Of a DNA stretch of 64,000 nt, positions 44,590-56,522 are shown piece by piece (the first letter of the stretch is position 1; every line of letters begins with the position of its first letter). Origin of the DNA: Malachius bipustulatus (taxonomy: Eukaryota > Arthropoda > Insecta > Coleoptera > Melyridae). The notes beneath the pieces were generated by a model. The model was given only the letters and a program-made list of their open reading frames with translations. It had not been told where the DNA came from and did no database searches. The stretch is from the NCBI GenBank assembly GCA_910589415.1, contig OU342636.1:2524437-2588436 (forward strand). Direction: 5' to 3'. Made by a program: the position numbers and the translations under genes.

Positions 44590-45160
44590 AAGATGTATTT
44601 TTAACGTCCAGCATATACATCTACAGACGGTAGTTTGTAGACTATAATTTTGAAGCAAAATGTCCGCGGCGTAGACCGTCTATGCGACGTCTACAGTATG
44701 CATCTATTAGATGTCTTCCAATATACATCGAATAGATGCCTACAGTATACATCTATGAGACGTCTATAATATGCGTCTATTAGATATCTACAATGTGCAT
44801 CTATAACGTAGATTATGGGTGAATCTATAGGGTGTATACCATAGACGTCTATAGATGGTAACTTATAGACTACAATTTTGAAGCAAAATGTCCGCGGCGT
44901 AGATCGTCTATGCGATGTCTACATTTATACATCTTTGAGATGTCTTGCAATATGCATCGATTAGATGCCTACAGTATGCATCTATTAAGCATTTACAAGA
45001 TGCATCTAATAGACGTGCTCATTATACATCAATAAGATGCCTACAATATGTATTTATGAGACGTCTTATTATGCATCTATGAGACGTCTACAATATTCAT
45101 CTTAGAGATGACGACACTATGCGTCTATGGGACGTCTGTAATATGCATTAATGAGATATC
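44590..45160. repeat. Minisatellite array of GACGTCTA/TGCATCTAT units
   Basis: Degenerate units of about 28-30 bp such as GACGTCTACAATATGCATCT. A higher-order repeat is visible: a block with ACAATTTTGAAGCAAAATGT and CCGCGGCGTAGA occurs at about 44645-44700 and again at about 44870-44930. No coding. Confidence 0.75.
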
Positions 45161-45638
45161 GATTTTTGTCTTCTGATTTATTGGGGCAGGTTTTTGGTTA
45201 AAATACTACTTTTTTTAATTTTATAATAACAGAAACGTTTCAGGGCCGATTGGTCCCTTGTTTAGGTACTCATAAAAGTGTAACAAACTTAAAAATATTT
45301 AAAAAAAACTATACTTACCTAATACAATAAAATGGTCGTAAAAATGGTGTAGGTATATAAAAATTTTTAATTTTAAGTTTCGAAAAAATAAATTGAAAAA
45401 TCATTAATTTTTTCGAAATTTAAAATAATTTTTTTATATAAACACCATTTTTACGATCATTTTATTGTATTAGGTAAGTATAGTTTTTTTTTTAATATTT
45501 TTAAGTTTCTTACATTTTTATACATTTTTATGAGTGAACAAGGGACCAATCGGCCCTGAAACGTTTCTGTTATAAAATTAAAAAAAAGTAGTGTTTCAAC
45601 CAAGAACCTGAACCCCAATAAACCAGAAGACAAAAATC
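45161..45638. repeat. Foldback element, arms about 225 bp
   Basis: GATTTTTGTCTTCTG at 45161 is inverted at 45624-45638; the arms include AACGTTTCAGGGCCGATTGG. The loop near 45390-45410 is short and A/T only. Not of the CAGGGTG type. Confidence 0.75.
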
Positions 45639-45879
45639 AACATAAAGGAAGGTTCAAGAAAACTTATCAAATTTAATGAGATATCTAGATATAGGTACCT
45701 ATAGGGTGGGAGTGGGAGTAGGTAAACTGCGTGACTGAAAATACATATAATAATGACAACAGTTAAAAAAGTAAATGTTAATATACTTTAACATGATTTT
45801 TTTTTATTTAGGTACTTGGCGTTTTTTTACACTAAATTATTGTTATTTCATTATTATTGTACACATATAATATTATTAC

Positions 45880-46030
45880 CTACTGAATTTTCACATTGAA
45901 TATTTTTGCTGCGTTTATATCTTGTCGTAGATGCATGTTGGAACCAAGCCATCACGTCGTCCCTCTCGAATTCACTGTCCTTTAATTGTGGAAAATGCCC
46001 CTTCACGTCCTCTGAAAATCGTACATACAC
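45880..46030 (-). CDS. Possible exon of an unknown gene (second of two)
   Basis: After an acceptor-like TTTTTAATTAG (46031 onward) the minus strand is open as VYVRFSEDVKGHFPQLKDSE then FERDDVMAWFQHAST and a basic end, with a stop or donor (GTAGGT) near 45890. It would follow the exon at 46223-46381 in phase 0 across a 192-bp intron. No family recognised; could equally be from a TE. Confidence 0.4.
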
Positions 46031-46222
46031 CTAATTAAAAATATGAAAATAATTTCAGTCATATGTTTTCATTTCATTCATTAATTATTATTAATAATAA
46101 ATAGTTACAACTACTTTCCAATAATAAAATTACTTTATAAATTTCACGCATTCCGTCTCTTACTTAATTGTAAATTGAACTATTTTACATAGGAGGTAGG
46201 TAAGCTTAAAAATACCACTTAC

Positions 46223-46381
46223 ATATTCATGATAATAAATTATTCGTAACACATTTAATTGGCTCAGCTTGAAATTTCCTTTTCGGTCCAAGGAAAGTAT
46301 TTTCAAAACAATTTGTAAATGTTTTCTCAGGACATCCTTTTCCTTATGCTTCGCACCGCCAAACAATTTGAAAAACTGCAA
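46223..46381 (-). CDS. Possible exon of an unknown gene (first of two)
   Basis: Bounded by an acceptor (TTTCTAG at 46382-46388) and a GTAAGT donor (46217-46222). Encodes QFFKLFGGAKHKEKDVLRKH and IVLKILSLDRKGNFKLSQLN, amphipathic and mostly helical in composition. The ATG in this frame is internal, and an upstream exon was not found. I do not recognise the family. Confidence 0.4.
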
Positions 46382-46388
46382 CTAGAAA

Positions 46389-47194
46389 TAAGTTTCATTT
46401 CAAAGAGATGAATTTAATAATAATAATTAAAGTGTTCGGAAAAATATTTTAAATATTTTTTATTCATATCCATTTTATGGATATACGTAATTATATTTTT
46501 TTTTATAAATTTATAATTATTATAAAATTATAAAATAAAATTATAATTTTTTCTTAGCATTTTTGCAAATGTAAACAGTAAGATTTAAAACTTATAAAAC
46601 ATTATAAAGTTATTATACAAGATGTTACAAAAACACCCTGTATACAGGGTGTATCAAAAATGAACCGAAAAAATTCAGGGGGTGATTGATGAGATCATTT
46701 TAAGAAAAAAAGTAGGTGTTCCAGTATGTCCTAAGAGGCTTAAATTTTTAACTACAGTGTGTTGAAGTTTCAAGAAAAAAATCGTTTTTTAATAATATAA
46801 CTTTGAAAGAATCAAAGATATTTTCGTAAAATTGGTATAACGAATTACTTAAACCATGCACAAATTAAACAACGACAGTCACCATTTACCTAAATTCATG
46901 TCTTAAATTCTTGCACAAAAACGTAAAAACTCATTAAAATCAAAAACGTATACCTACTTGTTATTATTTTTTAATTAAACGTTATATGTATAAATGAGTA
47001 CTAAATAAACATTTTCAGTTTAAAAAAAAATATTTTATAAGTAGGTACTCGGGTGAAGTTAACCACGAAAAGTTAGCGACGCGAGTGGCTAAACATCCGG
47101 CTCGGGTAAGATGATAATTTTATTACCTAATTTGATATTGTTTCTTGAACTACAATGGAATGCCACTTTCATGAAGTCAGGTGAGAATATTTTA
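46389..47194. other. No gene; head-to-head foldback ends at 46634-46655
   Basis: AT-rich. AACACCCTGTATACAGGGTG is two CAGGGTG-type ends joined back to back, as if two elements sat side by side or one lost its interior. Confidence 0.4.
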
Positions 47195-48378
47195 ACGCAA
47201 AAAACCTTCTTGCGCATCAATCGCAGAAATAGTGTATTTTTATGCGATTCAATAATAAATATTTTCTTCCTATTTTTTTTTATAATGAATTTAATGAAAA
47301 ATAATCCGATTTTTTTTTTGGGAAAACTCCACCTACCTACAAAAAAAAAAAAGAATGATCCTCTCGTGGATGCGAACCCGCTCCAACAGTTAGCGAGTCA
47401 AGGATGTAACAAACTGAGCCACACGGTGCGTTTCGAATTTGTAGTGATGATGGGGTAGATATATGTAGTACGTCAGGTACCTACATCTACTCATTTTATT
47501 TTTTAAACTGGTCATATCTTAGTTATTAAAAAACCAATTTGAATACTTTTTTCACCTGCATGTAGGTGATTTAATTGTCGTTGCGATTGCTCTTCTAATT
47601 TTCAGAACCATTTATAATTGAATGTGAAAAAAAATAAAAAAGAAATTGCGAACCATTTCATCGATTTAATAATTTTATATAAGTGTAAGCTAATTTTGCA
47701 CAAGCGAAAAACTTTTTTATCTTTCGTTTAAAGTGCTACATTAATCGAGGCGAATTGAAGCTAAGACATCAAATTATATGTTAAAGCAAAAAAAAATGGA
47801 AAATTTCGGTTCAACTTCTTTAAAAATGGACTCATAAACGGTTATAGAATTGACACATTTTCACCCTTTTTCCTACCCACGACACTGGCTTATTAATGGA
47901 AAATATGCTAATTTTATTGCATTAACTCAAATTTCCAATAATTTTCTTCAAATCCTGTTAATTTGATTTCAAAGTTTTTTTGCCATCTTGCTCATACAAT
48001 GGTTCAAAAAATTGTCAATTTTCCGTTAATGTTCAAAAAATTCAAATGGCCGCCATTTTGAAACGGCTCGGCCGATTTTGCTCAAGTGCAATACCAGACC
48101 ACTCCTTGTGGACATCTTACTCTCACAAAAATTTCAGCCCCCTAGATTGAAAACTGCGGCCAGAAACCGTGCCTCAAGGACCGGATTTGGGGAACTTTGA
48201 AAGGACACCCTGTAGAAGTAACGTGACTTTTGGATTTTTTTTCAACGAAAATCTAAAGTCATTCCCAAGCTTTACATGAATCCAAAATTTCGTTCACTAA
48301 TCTTGAAAGATAAAGCTACATGAGCGTTTTTAAAATCGAAAAATCGTGATTTTGGAGAAATAAATAAATATATATATA
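47195..48378. repeat. Composite repeat part B, copy 3 (inverted)
   Basis: Reverse complement of 25032-26196, nearly identical. The tRNA-like segment is at about 47351-47430 on the minus strand. It ends in a short (TA)n at 48366-48378, where a truncated foldback begins. Part A is absent. Confidence 0.8.
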
Positions 48379-49113
48379 CAGGGTGTCCCGTAAGTAATGG
48401 TCCGTGGTGGAATGGGAGATTCTTGGTTTAAAAATATTACGATCTGACACTACTTGCTCCAACAAAATCTTGATAATAAAAAAGATACACGGTGGCAAAG
48501 TTGAGATTTAAAAATTTTATTTTCGAAATATCTCGAAAAATTGTACAGGTACGAACGTGAAAACTTGGGGATAGATGTTTTACGGTATGAGAAATCATAA
48601 TTTGATATCCATGTCGATGTATTTTATAGAGGGCGCCACTTAGGTCATGTTGACGACGTAAATGAACACATAACTTTTTTATCCTTCAGGATATCGCGCA
48701 TTTTGAAATATTAAAACTACATCATTGATGAGAAAAAAAGATATACCGGTTGTCAGTCTCAAAATTTAGTGGTTTTCGAGACAATCACGTTTTAATAATC
48801 TCCTGCATTATTTCTATTTTTTTTTATTATCCGAAATCTTAATGCAGTAGGTCGAGATAATAACCAGCATTTTGGCAATTAAACATTTTTCACTTTGACA
48901 TATTAAAAAAGCAAACAAATGAACCATATTCACCTAAATTCCTATACAGATTCTGAAATAGTCGATTACCCGGTTGCAGTCTGTTTGGATATCGTGGCAG
49001 GTATTCTCGTTTCGCAGCTTGCCCATTGAAGTTTTGTTTGCAATAAAGAGAAATCATATCTCTCTTATCTGAATTTGAAAAATTATTATGTCTCGACATT
49101 TTTTTTTTAATCA
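48379..49113. mobile_element. Half copy of the 7587-8798 foldback
   Basis: The left arm and centre are about 95 percent like 7587-8320; the minus-strand frame 48890-49113 again gives FSNSDKRDMISLYC. The right arm is missing, cut at the start of the next foldback, so it can no longer fold or move. Confidence 0.75.
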
Positions 49114-50336
49114 AGTTTAAAAATCAAGCAACTTTAATCAAGTGCTTTCAATGGCAGACAGCACACGCAACCATCTAGAGCCCCTCGAAGCTGCAGACGG
49201 ACCGTTTCGGTCTTTTTATGACCTCATCAGTACAGCATATCGAGATGGAATCCAGAGGCTACGATCCCATACAGCACAAGAATGTTCTATTCACATTCAT
49301 AGAATATTCTCCAAGAATATTTGAATGTTCTAAGAATGTACTCAAATGATGATTGGAATATTCTAGGAACGTTCTATGAACATGCAAAGTAGACTGTTTT
49401 AGATATTCTTAGAACGTTCTCAGAACATAACAAAGAATGTTCATAGAATATTTTGAGCACATAAAAAGAATGTTCATAGAATATTTTGAGAACATAAAAA
49501 TAATGTTCAATTGTATATTCTGGGTATATTCTAAAATCTGTAAAAATGCATTTGGATATTAGGTTAAATTAATTACAGATTTAGCTTGAAAAACAAGTTC
49601 ACAGTGTATTAATTTTATTTTAAAGTAACATCAACATAGGTATAACATAAACATATTATTCATCCATCATGCTCGTTTTACACCCCTTCTAACTTTGGTG
49701 TTGACCACGTAAATTTTATATAGGTAAGTCAACTACTACATCTGCGCTATGGTTTGGCTCTTTTGTATTTTTGCTACTGCGCCTGTAAAGAATAAAGTTT
49801 TTGATGAGAATCTCAACCGGGATTCTGGTAATGCGATGTACAATGTCAACAACAACTATTGATGATTTATTAACCTCAATAACTTTGTGGTAATAAAGAC
49901 ACTTTTAGATGCATGTATAGATACTTACCAATAATTCTCATATTGTTTCTGTTTGACGGATCAGAATGAACACAATCAGATTACAAAAACACAATACATA
50001 CACACACAAAAAACTAAATTATTATAGTATTATTGTCACAATGCTGTTCGTCGTCTGGCAGCAGTTTGGTTTGCATTGCCCATGTCCCTTATTGTCACAT
50101 GTTCACATGTTGCCAACCTCAACAAAGAACAAAGGAACTATTCCTAACATGAGCACATTCTGTGAATGTTCTAAGAATATTTATAAAGAATATTCTTAAG
50201 TTGGTATATTTGTCACTTAAATAGAATATTCTCATTCGTTTGTTAATATGCTATGAATATTCTAAGAATATTCTGGTAGAATATTCTTAATTTGGTTTTA
50301 TTTGTACCTAAATAGAATATTCTCAGAATGTTTTAT

Positions 50337-53276
50337 TTTTATTTTATTTTATTTTATTTTATACTGTATAAACAGGCGAAGCCCTTTACTATACAGGGAC
50401 AATAACAGAAAAATGTTCATATAATACAATCATCCAAATCTAAAATGTGTAACAAATTTACAGTTTTTGGACCAAGGCATCTACAAAGAAAAAGGAGAAA
50501 GCAAATTAATGTTTAACGCTACTCCTCAAGTCGCTAAGGCTGCTAGAAAAAATGTCAAAGCTAAATTGACCACCGTTATAATTGCCACACATCGTGTAAA
50601 TCGGCGAAAACTTTAAGACGTTGGTATGATGAGACTGAAGATAAAACGTCTCATTCTGTCGAGAGCCCACCCTTGGTACACGAAACCGCAACCTCTCTAG
50701 AATTGGTGGGCAGTCAATTGCATTACCAAGCAACTTAACCAGGAACACCAAAGAGGCATAGCATCGTCGGTTCTCCAAAGAAGTAAAAGAAAATGTGTCC
50801 AACAATATTTGATGAGGATAGCCGATTACAGGATAAACACCATAAGCTTTATAATGCATATATTTCAAGAATCTACGCTGGATAGACTCAATTCCATCAA
50901 TATAAATCTGATAGCCTGGGGACCACACAACAGACGCATACTCGAGCTTAGAGCGAACGAATGAAGCGTAAAGTACTTTTAAAGTATTTAAGTTGGTAAA
51001 ATCCCTAGTGTTTCGAATGACAAAACCAAGTGCCCTCGATGCCTCTGCAAGAATCCTCTCAATGTGAGAGGAGAACGACAGCTTTCTGTCAAATAACACC
51101 CCCAGATCGCGAACATGTTCAGGCCTACACAGCACCTGATCATTAAGAGAATAATCATGAAAAATTCCACCGGATTGTTTTACGGTGAATGACAGAACAT
51201 TGCACTTGCTAACATTAATTTCTAGGTTATTATTATTAAGCCAGACAGAGATCCTCTCAAGGTTCTGCTGCAGGTGCAAGCAGTCCTCAATGCATTTGAT
51301 AGTCCTGAATATCTTGAGGTCGTCGGCATAAAGCAGAAAGTCCACATTCAACCCATGAGTGATGTCATCAATGAACAGGACAAAGAGCAGGGGACCCAGT
51401 ACAGAACCCTGGGGGACACCAGATGTCGCTTCATAGGTGGTTGATTGAAACCCATTCAAAACCACAAAGTAAGAACGCTTTGACAGGTAGCTCGACAATA
51501 ACTTAACAAGCGATTTGTGAAAACCAAAATTTTCAAGTTTTCTTAAAAGGATACCGTGATCTAGTCTGTCAAAGGCCTTAGATATGTCGGTGTATATAAC
51601 GTCGACTTGATGTCCAGTGTCCAGGGATTCTGCAATGAATTGTGTTTTCTGGATAAGATTAGTAACTGTTGACCTTCCCTTAACAAACCCATTCTGATAA
51701 TAACTAATCTGACCATGGACCTCATGATATATGCTGTTGTGAATTAGAATTTCGAAAGCCTTACTAAAATTGCAAATAATACTAATTGGTCTGTAATTAG
51801 TTACCTGAGATTTTTCACCACCCTTATTAACGGGACAGACTTTAGCCTGCTTCCAGGTGTCAGGAACTGCACATTCTCCAACACATCTGTTAAACAAAAC
51901 AGTGAGGGGAGGTGCCAAAACCTGTGCGCAATCCCGAAGGAGAAAAGCGGGTACACGGTCCGGTCCTGTGGTTCTGGCATTCTTAAAGGACTTCAGTACC
52001 ATCAATACCTCATCCTCGGAGAAAAACTGAAGCTTTACTGTCGTGTTGGAATTGACTACCGTAGAGGAATTTACTGGCAAAGCTGGAGTAGAGAATGATC
52101 GACTGAAAAAATCAGCAAACGCGTTGAGAATATCCACCGGTTGACTCAACTCGGTATTGTTATAATTCATGGTGTTGGGTGTAGCGGAAGAGTTTCTCTT
52201 CTTTTTTATGAAGGACCAGAATTTGAATGGGTCATTCCTAGTTCATTTTCTATTCGTGTTGTATAGTTTTTGTACTCTACGTCAATGTCAGTTTTGATTT
52301 TACGTCTCATGTTTGAATAATTCAGGTAACTCTGCTGATCGTTTTCTTTTTTATGGGTACGCCATAGTTTTTCTTTTTGTCGCAGATCATGCCTGATAGA
52401 GTCGGTGAACCAAGGCGGGTATTTAAATTTAGAGTTATTATATTTTGGAACATTTGCATCTAGGATGCTGTAAAGTATTTGATAAAATGTGGAGCAAGCA
52501 CTCTCAACGTCATCACAATTATCTAAAGGTGACCAGTCTACGAGTGATATAGATTCATATAGGAGTGGATAATTAGCCCTGCGGAAATTATATTGAGGCA
52601 TTCTAGTGATTGGCAAAGGTTTAGTTTGTCTGACATTACCCATAACCATTTGGATGAACAAGGGAGGATGGTGCGCATCTACCGCGATCAGAACATTCTC
52701 CGCCCTGTCGCAAAGACAATGTCTGTTGGAGAGTACAAGATCAAGTATTCTGTCATTAATATTCCGAGTAAAATTGTATTGATGGAGATCAAGAGCAGCA
52801 AGCGCGTTATTCAGAGAAGCAGTGTACTTATCTGTGACAGATTGGTCTAAGTAGGAGGCATATTTACTTATATTAAAATCACCCAAAATTACTGTGGTAC
52901 CGGTCTGCAAGAAATCAAGTCTGGCAATGTTATCGAAGAAGACATCATAATCAAAAGCAGACAGAGAGGGAGGCATATAAACAGTCAAGACATGCAGTAA
53001 CTTACTCTCTACCAAAATCTTAATTCCAACCAGATCAATAAGTGGTGATATATTGTCAACAACATCGCTGAGCTCCAATCTGCCACAATGCAAATCATCA
53101 CGTACCCCCAGCAAAACACCACCGCCCCTGTCAACTCCCGAGATACCCCTATCCCGCCTAAAAACTCTAATTTGAGGTGGGAATAGCTCTGAGTCAAATA
53201 CACTGTCATTGAGCCAGGTTTCAGTAAGGGCTACGATATCAAAATTACAAGTGGATAGTGCATTAAACAGTTCAGA
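50337..53276 (-). mobile_element. Non-LTR retrotransposon, ORF2 nearly complete
   Basis: Flanked by ATGTTTT (about 50330-50336 and 53277-53283). The 3' tail is (AAAAT)n on the minus strand (50337-50362). ORF1 is absent through 5' truncation inside the endonuclease. It is the closest relative in this window of the split element 1164-17256. Confidence 0.8.
50506..53276 (-). pseudogene. Non-LTR ORF2: endonuclease and reverse transcriptase, one frameshift
   Basis: Endonuclease in 52206-53276: FDIVALTETWLNDSVFD, GGGVLLGVRD, VILGDFNISKYA, and YNFRRANYPLLY with YPPWFTDSIRHDLR in the linker. A one-base shift near 52240 leads to 50506-52170: TTGPDRVPAFLLRDC, NYRPISIICNFSK, QNGFVKGRSTVTNL, IYTDISKAFDRLDH, GVPQGSVLGPLLFVLFIDD, FLLYADDLKIF and a full C-terminus. 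All RT Asp residues are present. The first 40 or so codons of the computed frame (53277-53390) come from the surrounding foldback, not from the element. Confidence 0.85.
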
Positions 53277-53486
53277 TGTTTTGTGCTGTATGGGATGCTG
53301 TCCGCCATCAAAAGCTAGGCCTTTGTACCCACTCAGTTCCACGGAACCCAGTGACTTACAACGCCTTTCGCCATCTAACAATGGAGGCAAGAACTACCAG
53401 CAATGTGTGCCAGCTTGCGACCATCAGAGACGGCGGCCCGGTGCAGTTTTATATGCTTTTAGGCTTCACCTCTCCTCGGCCAGTGC

Positions 53487-53976
53487 TTTTTCATGATTTA
53501 TAATCACGGCTCTAATAAAACTTTCATATTTGTATTAATTACTTATGGGCGAATGGAATGGCATCTTCCGGCAGTGGTCAGCACTGGCCGAGGAGAGGTG
53601 AAGCCTAAAAGCATATAAAACTGCACCGGGCCGCCGTCTCTGATGGTCGCAAGCTGGCACACATTGCTGGTAGTTCTTGCCTCCATTGTTAGATGGCGAA
53701 AGGCGTTGTAAGTCACTGGGTTCCGTGGAACTGAGTGGGTACAAAGGCCTAGCTTTTGATGGCGGACAGCATCGTAGCCTCTGGATTCCATCTCGATATG
53801 CTGTACTGATGAGGTCATAAAAAGACCGAAACGGTCCGTCTGCAGCTTCGAGGGGCTCTAGATGGTTGCGTGTGCTGTCTGCCATTGAAAGCACTTGATT
53901 AAAGAGCTTAAAATGCCCGAAAATTTTATTTTCATGATTTATAATCACGGCTCTAATAAAACTTTCATATTTGTAT
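53487..53976. repeat. 49-bp direct repeat flanking the right foldback arm
   Basis: A 49-bp sequence starting TTTTCATGATTTATAATCAC and ending CATATTTGTAT is at 53487-53535 and 53928-53976, one in the foldback loop and one just outside its right end. Confidence 0.8.
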
Positions 53977-53980
53977 ATAT

Positions 53981-55331
53981 TGTTATAAAAGGCTCATTAA
54001 GCTTATTTATGTAGTAATAGTTTTTTCTTCTTTCATGAAAAATAGTGTTTAGTTTTTGAAAAGTTCTATTGGAACAGAATATTTAGATTTGTTTGGGACA
54101 GTAGAATAGAAAATATTGTAATAATAAGGTAAAATGTCATAGAATAGTTTTTGTAAAATAATTAGAATAATTAGAATAAGTTAGCTAGAGTGTATGGGGA
54201 AATGTCAAGCATAAAATGATTAAAAGTCACAATTTGGAAGAAAAGAACAGCAACTCTAGTAGCAGGGAATTTGGCTGTTAGAAGGGGGAAAACATAACAT
54301 GTCCAAAGAGGATTTTGTGTGTTGTACTCCAGAAGAGAAATGAATTTCATAGATGTTGATTGGAAGGAAAATACAAAAATTATCCGCTGTCATAGTGAGA
54401 AATAATGTGTTGTCAAGCAGATAACAATCGAATTTACATAGTTACAAGAAAAACTATAAATAGAAAAACAACGATTATCTCGAGAGATTCCTAAAACACA
54501 AGTTAAGCAGTGTAGACCACGAAATCATAACCAAACATCGTAAACATCGTGAACATCGTGAACACCTAGAAAATTTTCGAACATCGAGAATTTGGAAAAG
54601 AACAGAGGCCGTAGCTGACTGCAAGAAGAAACATATAGGTTAGAAGGAGAGATTTGGTTAGCTGGTAGCTGACAACTGCAATTAGATTTGGATACAGCCG
54701 TGCGGAGATTTGGCTAGCAGGCAGCTGACAATTGCAGTTTGATTTGGGTACAGCCGTGCAGCGATTTGGATTCTGCGATTTTGACATTGAAGATAGAAAA
54801 ACGTAGCAGTGATAATTGGATATATCCATGCAGAGATCTACATTAAAATTGCTGAAACACTAACAGCAAGCAGGCTACTAGAGTTGACTTCAAGCTTTGT
54901 TCAACAGCTGATTCCGTGGGTTATTCCTTTCGTTAACCTACGAGGGACTTCTGTCAAAAATTAATGACAGAAAGTCGGTGACGAAGAAGATTCATTAAAG
55001 GGAACAAACTGTGAGTAATTTTAAGTTATTTTTAAGTTAGTTGTTGTAAGTGTTATTGTTTGGAAAATTTTTTATTGTAATAAAACCCAAACAAATTTAA
55101 ATTGAGTTTCAATAGAAGTTTATAGGTTATGAAAATTTTAAAAAATTTATAAAAAAAAAGTACTTGAACTCACTCTGAGTAATAGAGGTCTCATACAGAG
55201 TAAACTTTTATTAGTTTTTAAAAAAGAAAGGCCCCTTAAATAAATAAATTGTTTATGGTAAGAGGGAATCAGAGAGGAAAATAAATTTTCAAAAAAGAGT
55301 AGAGAAAGCACAGTCCCTGCGAACCATAACA
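53981..55331 (+). repeat. Probable solo LTR, 1351 bp
   Basis: Begins TGTTATAAAAGG and ends ACCATAACA (TGTTAT...ATAACA), with ATAT on each side (53977-53980, 55332-55335). A TATA box (TATAAATAG, 54456-54464) lies mid-way and AATAAA at about 55079, the order U3, R, U5. It contains a 12-bp tandem (AACATCGTG, 54535-54575) and a tandem pair of about 58 bp (54649-54765). No coding region or second LTR. Family not assignable. Confidence 0.55.
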
Positions 55332-56522
55332 ATATATATATATATATATATATTTATCCAAAATCTCGAAATTTCGATTTTCAAAACGCTCCTGTAGCTT
55401 ATTTATCTTTTAAGATTAGTGAGCGAAATTTTGGATTCTTGTAAATCTTTGGAATGACGTTAGATTTTCGTTGAAAAAATTTCCAACAGTCCCATCACTT
55501 CTACAGGGTGTCCCTTCAAAGTTCCAGATATCCGGTTTTTGTCATCTCATTTCAGGTCGCAGTTTTGAATCTAGGAGGCTGAAATTTTTGTGGGAGTAAG
55601 ATATCCACAAGGAGTGGTCTGGTATTGCACTTGAGCAAAATCGGCCGAGCCGTTTCAAAATGGCAGCCATTTGAATTTTCGGAAAATTTCCAATTTTTTG
55701 AGCCCCCGTACGAGCAAGATGGCAAAAAAACTTTGAAATCAAATTAACAGGATTTGAAGAAAATTATTGGAAATTTGAGTTAATGCAATAAAATTAGCAT
55801 ATTTTCCATTAATAAGCCAGTGTCGTGGGTAGGAAAAAGGGTGAAAATGTGTCAATTCTATAACCGTTTATGAGTCCATTTTTGAAAAAGTTGAACCGAA
55901 ATTTTCCATTTTTTTTTTGCTTTAACATATAATTTGATGTCTTAGCTTCAATTCGCCTCGATTAATGTAGCACTTTAAACAAAAAACAAAAAAGTTTTTC
56001 ACTTGTGCAAAATTAGCTTACACTTATATAAAATTATTAAATCAATGAAATGGTTCGCAATTTATTTTTTATTTTTTTTTCACATTCAATTATGAATGGT
56101 TCTGAAAATTAGAAGAGCAAACGCAACAACAATTAAATCACCTACATGCAGGTGAAAAAAGTATTCAAATTGTTTTTTTAATAACAAAGATACGACCAGT
56201 TTAAAAAATAAAATGTGTAGGTGTAAGTACCTGACGTACTCGTACTACATATACCTACTCGATCATCGCTACAAATTTGAAACGCACCTTGGCGTAGTTA
56301 GTTAGGCAAGGGTCTACCCTTGCCTAGTAAACTGTTGGTGCGGGTTCGAAACCACGAGAGGGTCATTCTTTTTTTTGGTAGGTAGGTGGTTTTCCCCCCA
56401 AAAAAATCGGATTATTTTTTCATTATATACATTATAAAAAAAAAATAGGAAGAAAATATTTATTATCGAATCGCATAAAAATACACTATTTCTGCGATTG
56501 ATGCGCAAGAAGGTTTTTTTTA
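55332..56522. repeat. Composite repeat part B, copy 4
   Basis: (TA)n at 55332-55352, then B in the same orientation as copy 1, ending GCGCAAGAAGG at 56515. The tRNA-like boxes are best preserved here: TGGCGTAGTTAG at 56290-56301 and GGTTCGAAACC at 56343-56353. It lies about 150 bp upstream of the start codon of the Myb-domain gene. Confidence 0.8.

Larger units (their letters stand above)
49266..53294. mobile_element. Inverted-repeat element with CCCATACAGCACAA ends
   Basis: CCCATACAGCACAA at 49266-49279 is inverted at 53281-53294. Comparison with the intact arm shows a 2-bp (AT) or 3-bp (GAT) duplication. The subterminal regions (49280-49500 and 50150-50336) are dense in GAATATTC and GAACGTTC. 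A non-LTR element landed near its right end. No transposase found; a non-autonomous DNA element. Confidence 0.65.
49133..53905. repeat. Long foldback with GC-richer arms, left arm split by insertion
   Basis: Left arm: 49133-49265 plus 53295-53486. Right arm: about 53575-53905. They are inverted copies (for example GGACCGTTTCGGTCTTTTTA). The loop is about 85 bp. The left arm was split by the element at 49266-53294, so the intact right arm shows the pre-insertion sequence. The arms keep an open frame on one strand (53535-53948 minus) of balanced composition, but it matches no family I know. Confidence 0.7.

Noticed and set aside
44590..45160. CRISPR-like regular repeats
   Set aside because: Units are degenerate, contiguous and without unique spacers, in a eukaryotic genome: a minisatellite.
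53535..53948. 137-codon frame with balanced composition
   Set aside because: It lies wholly in a foldback arm, is duplicated in the other arm, and matches no family; kept only as part of the repeat.
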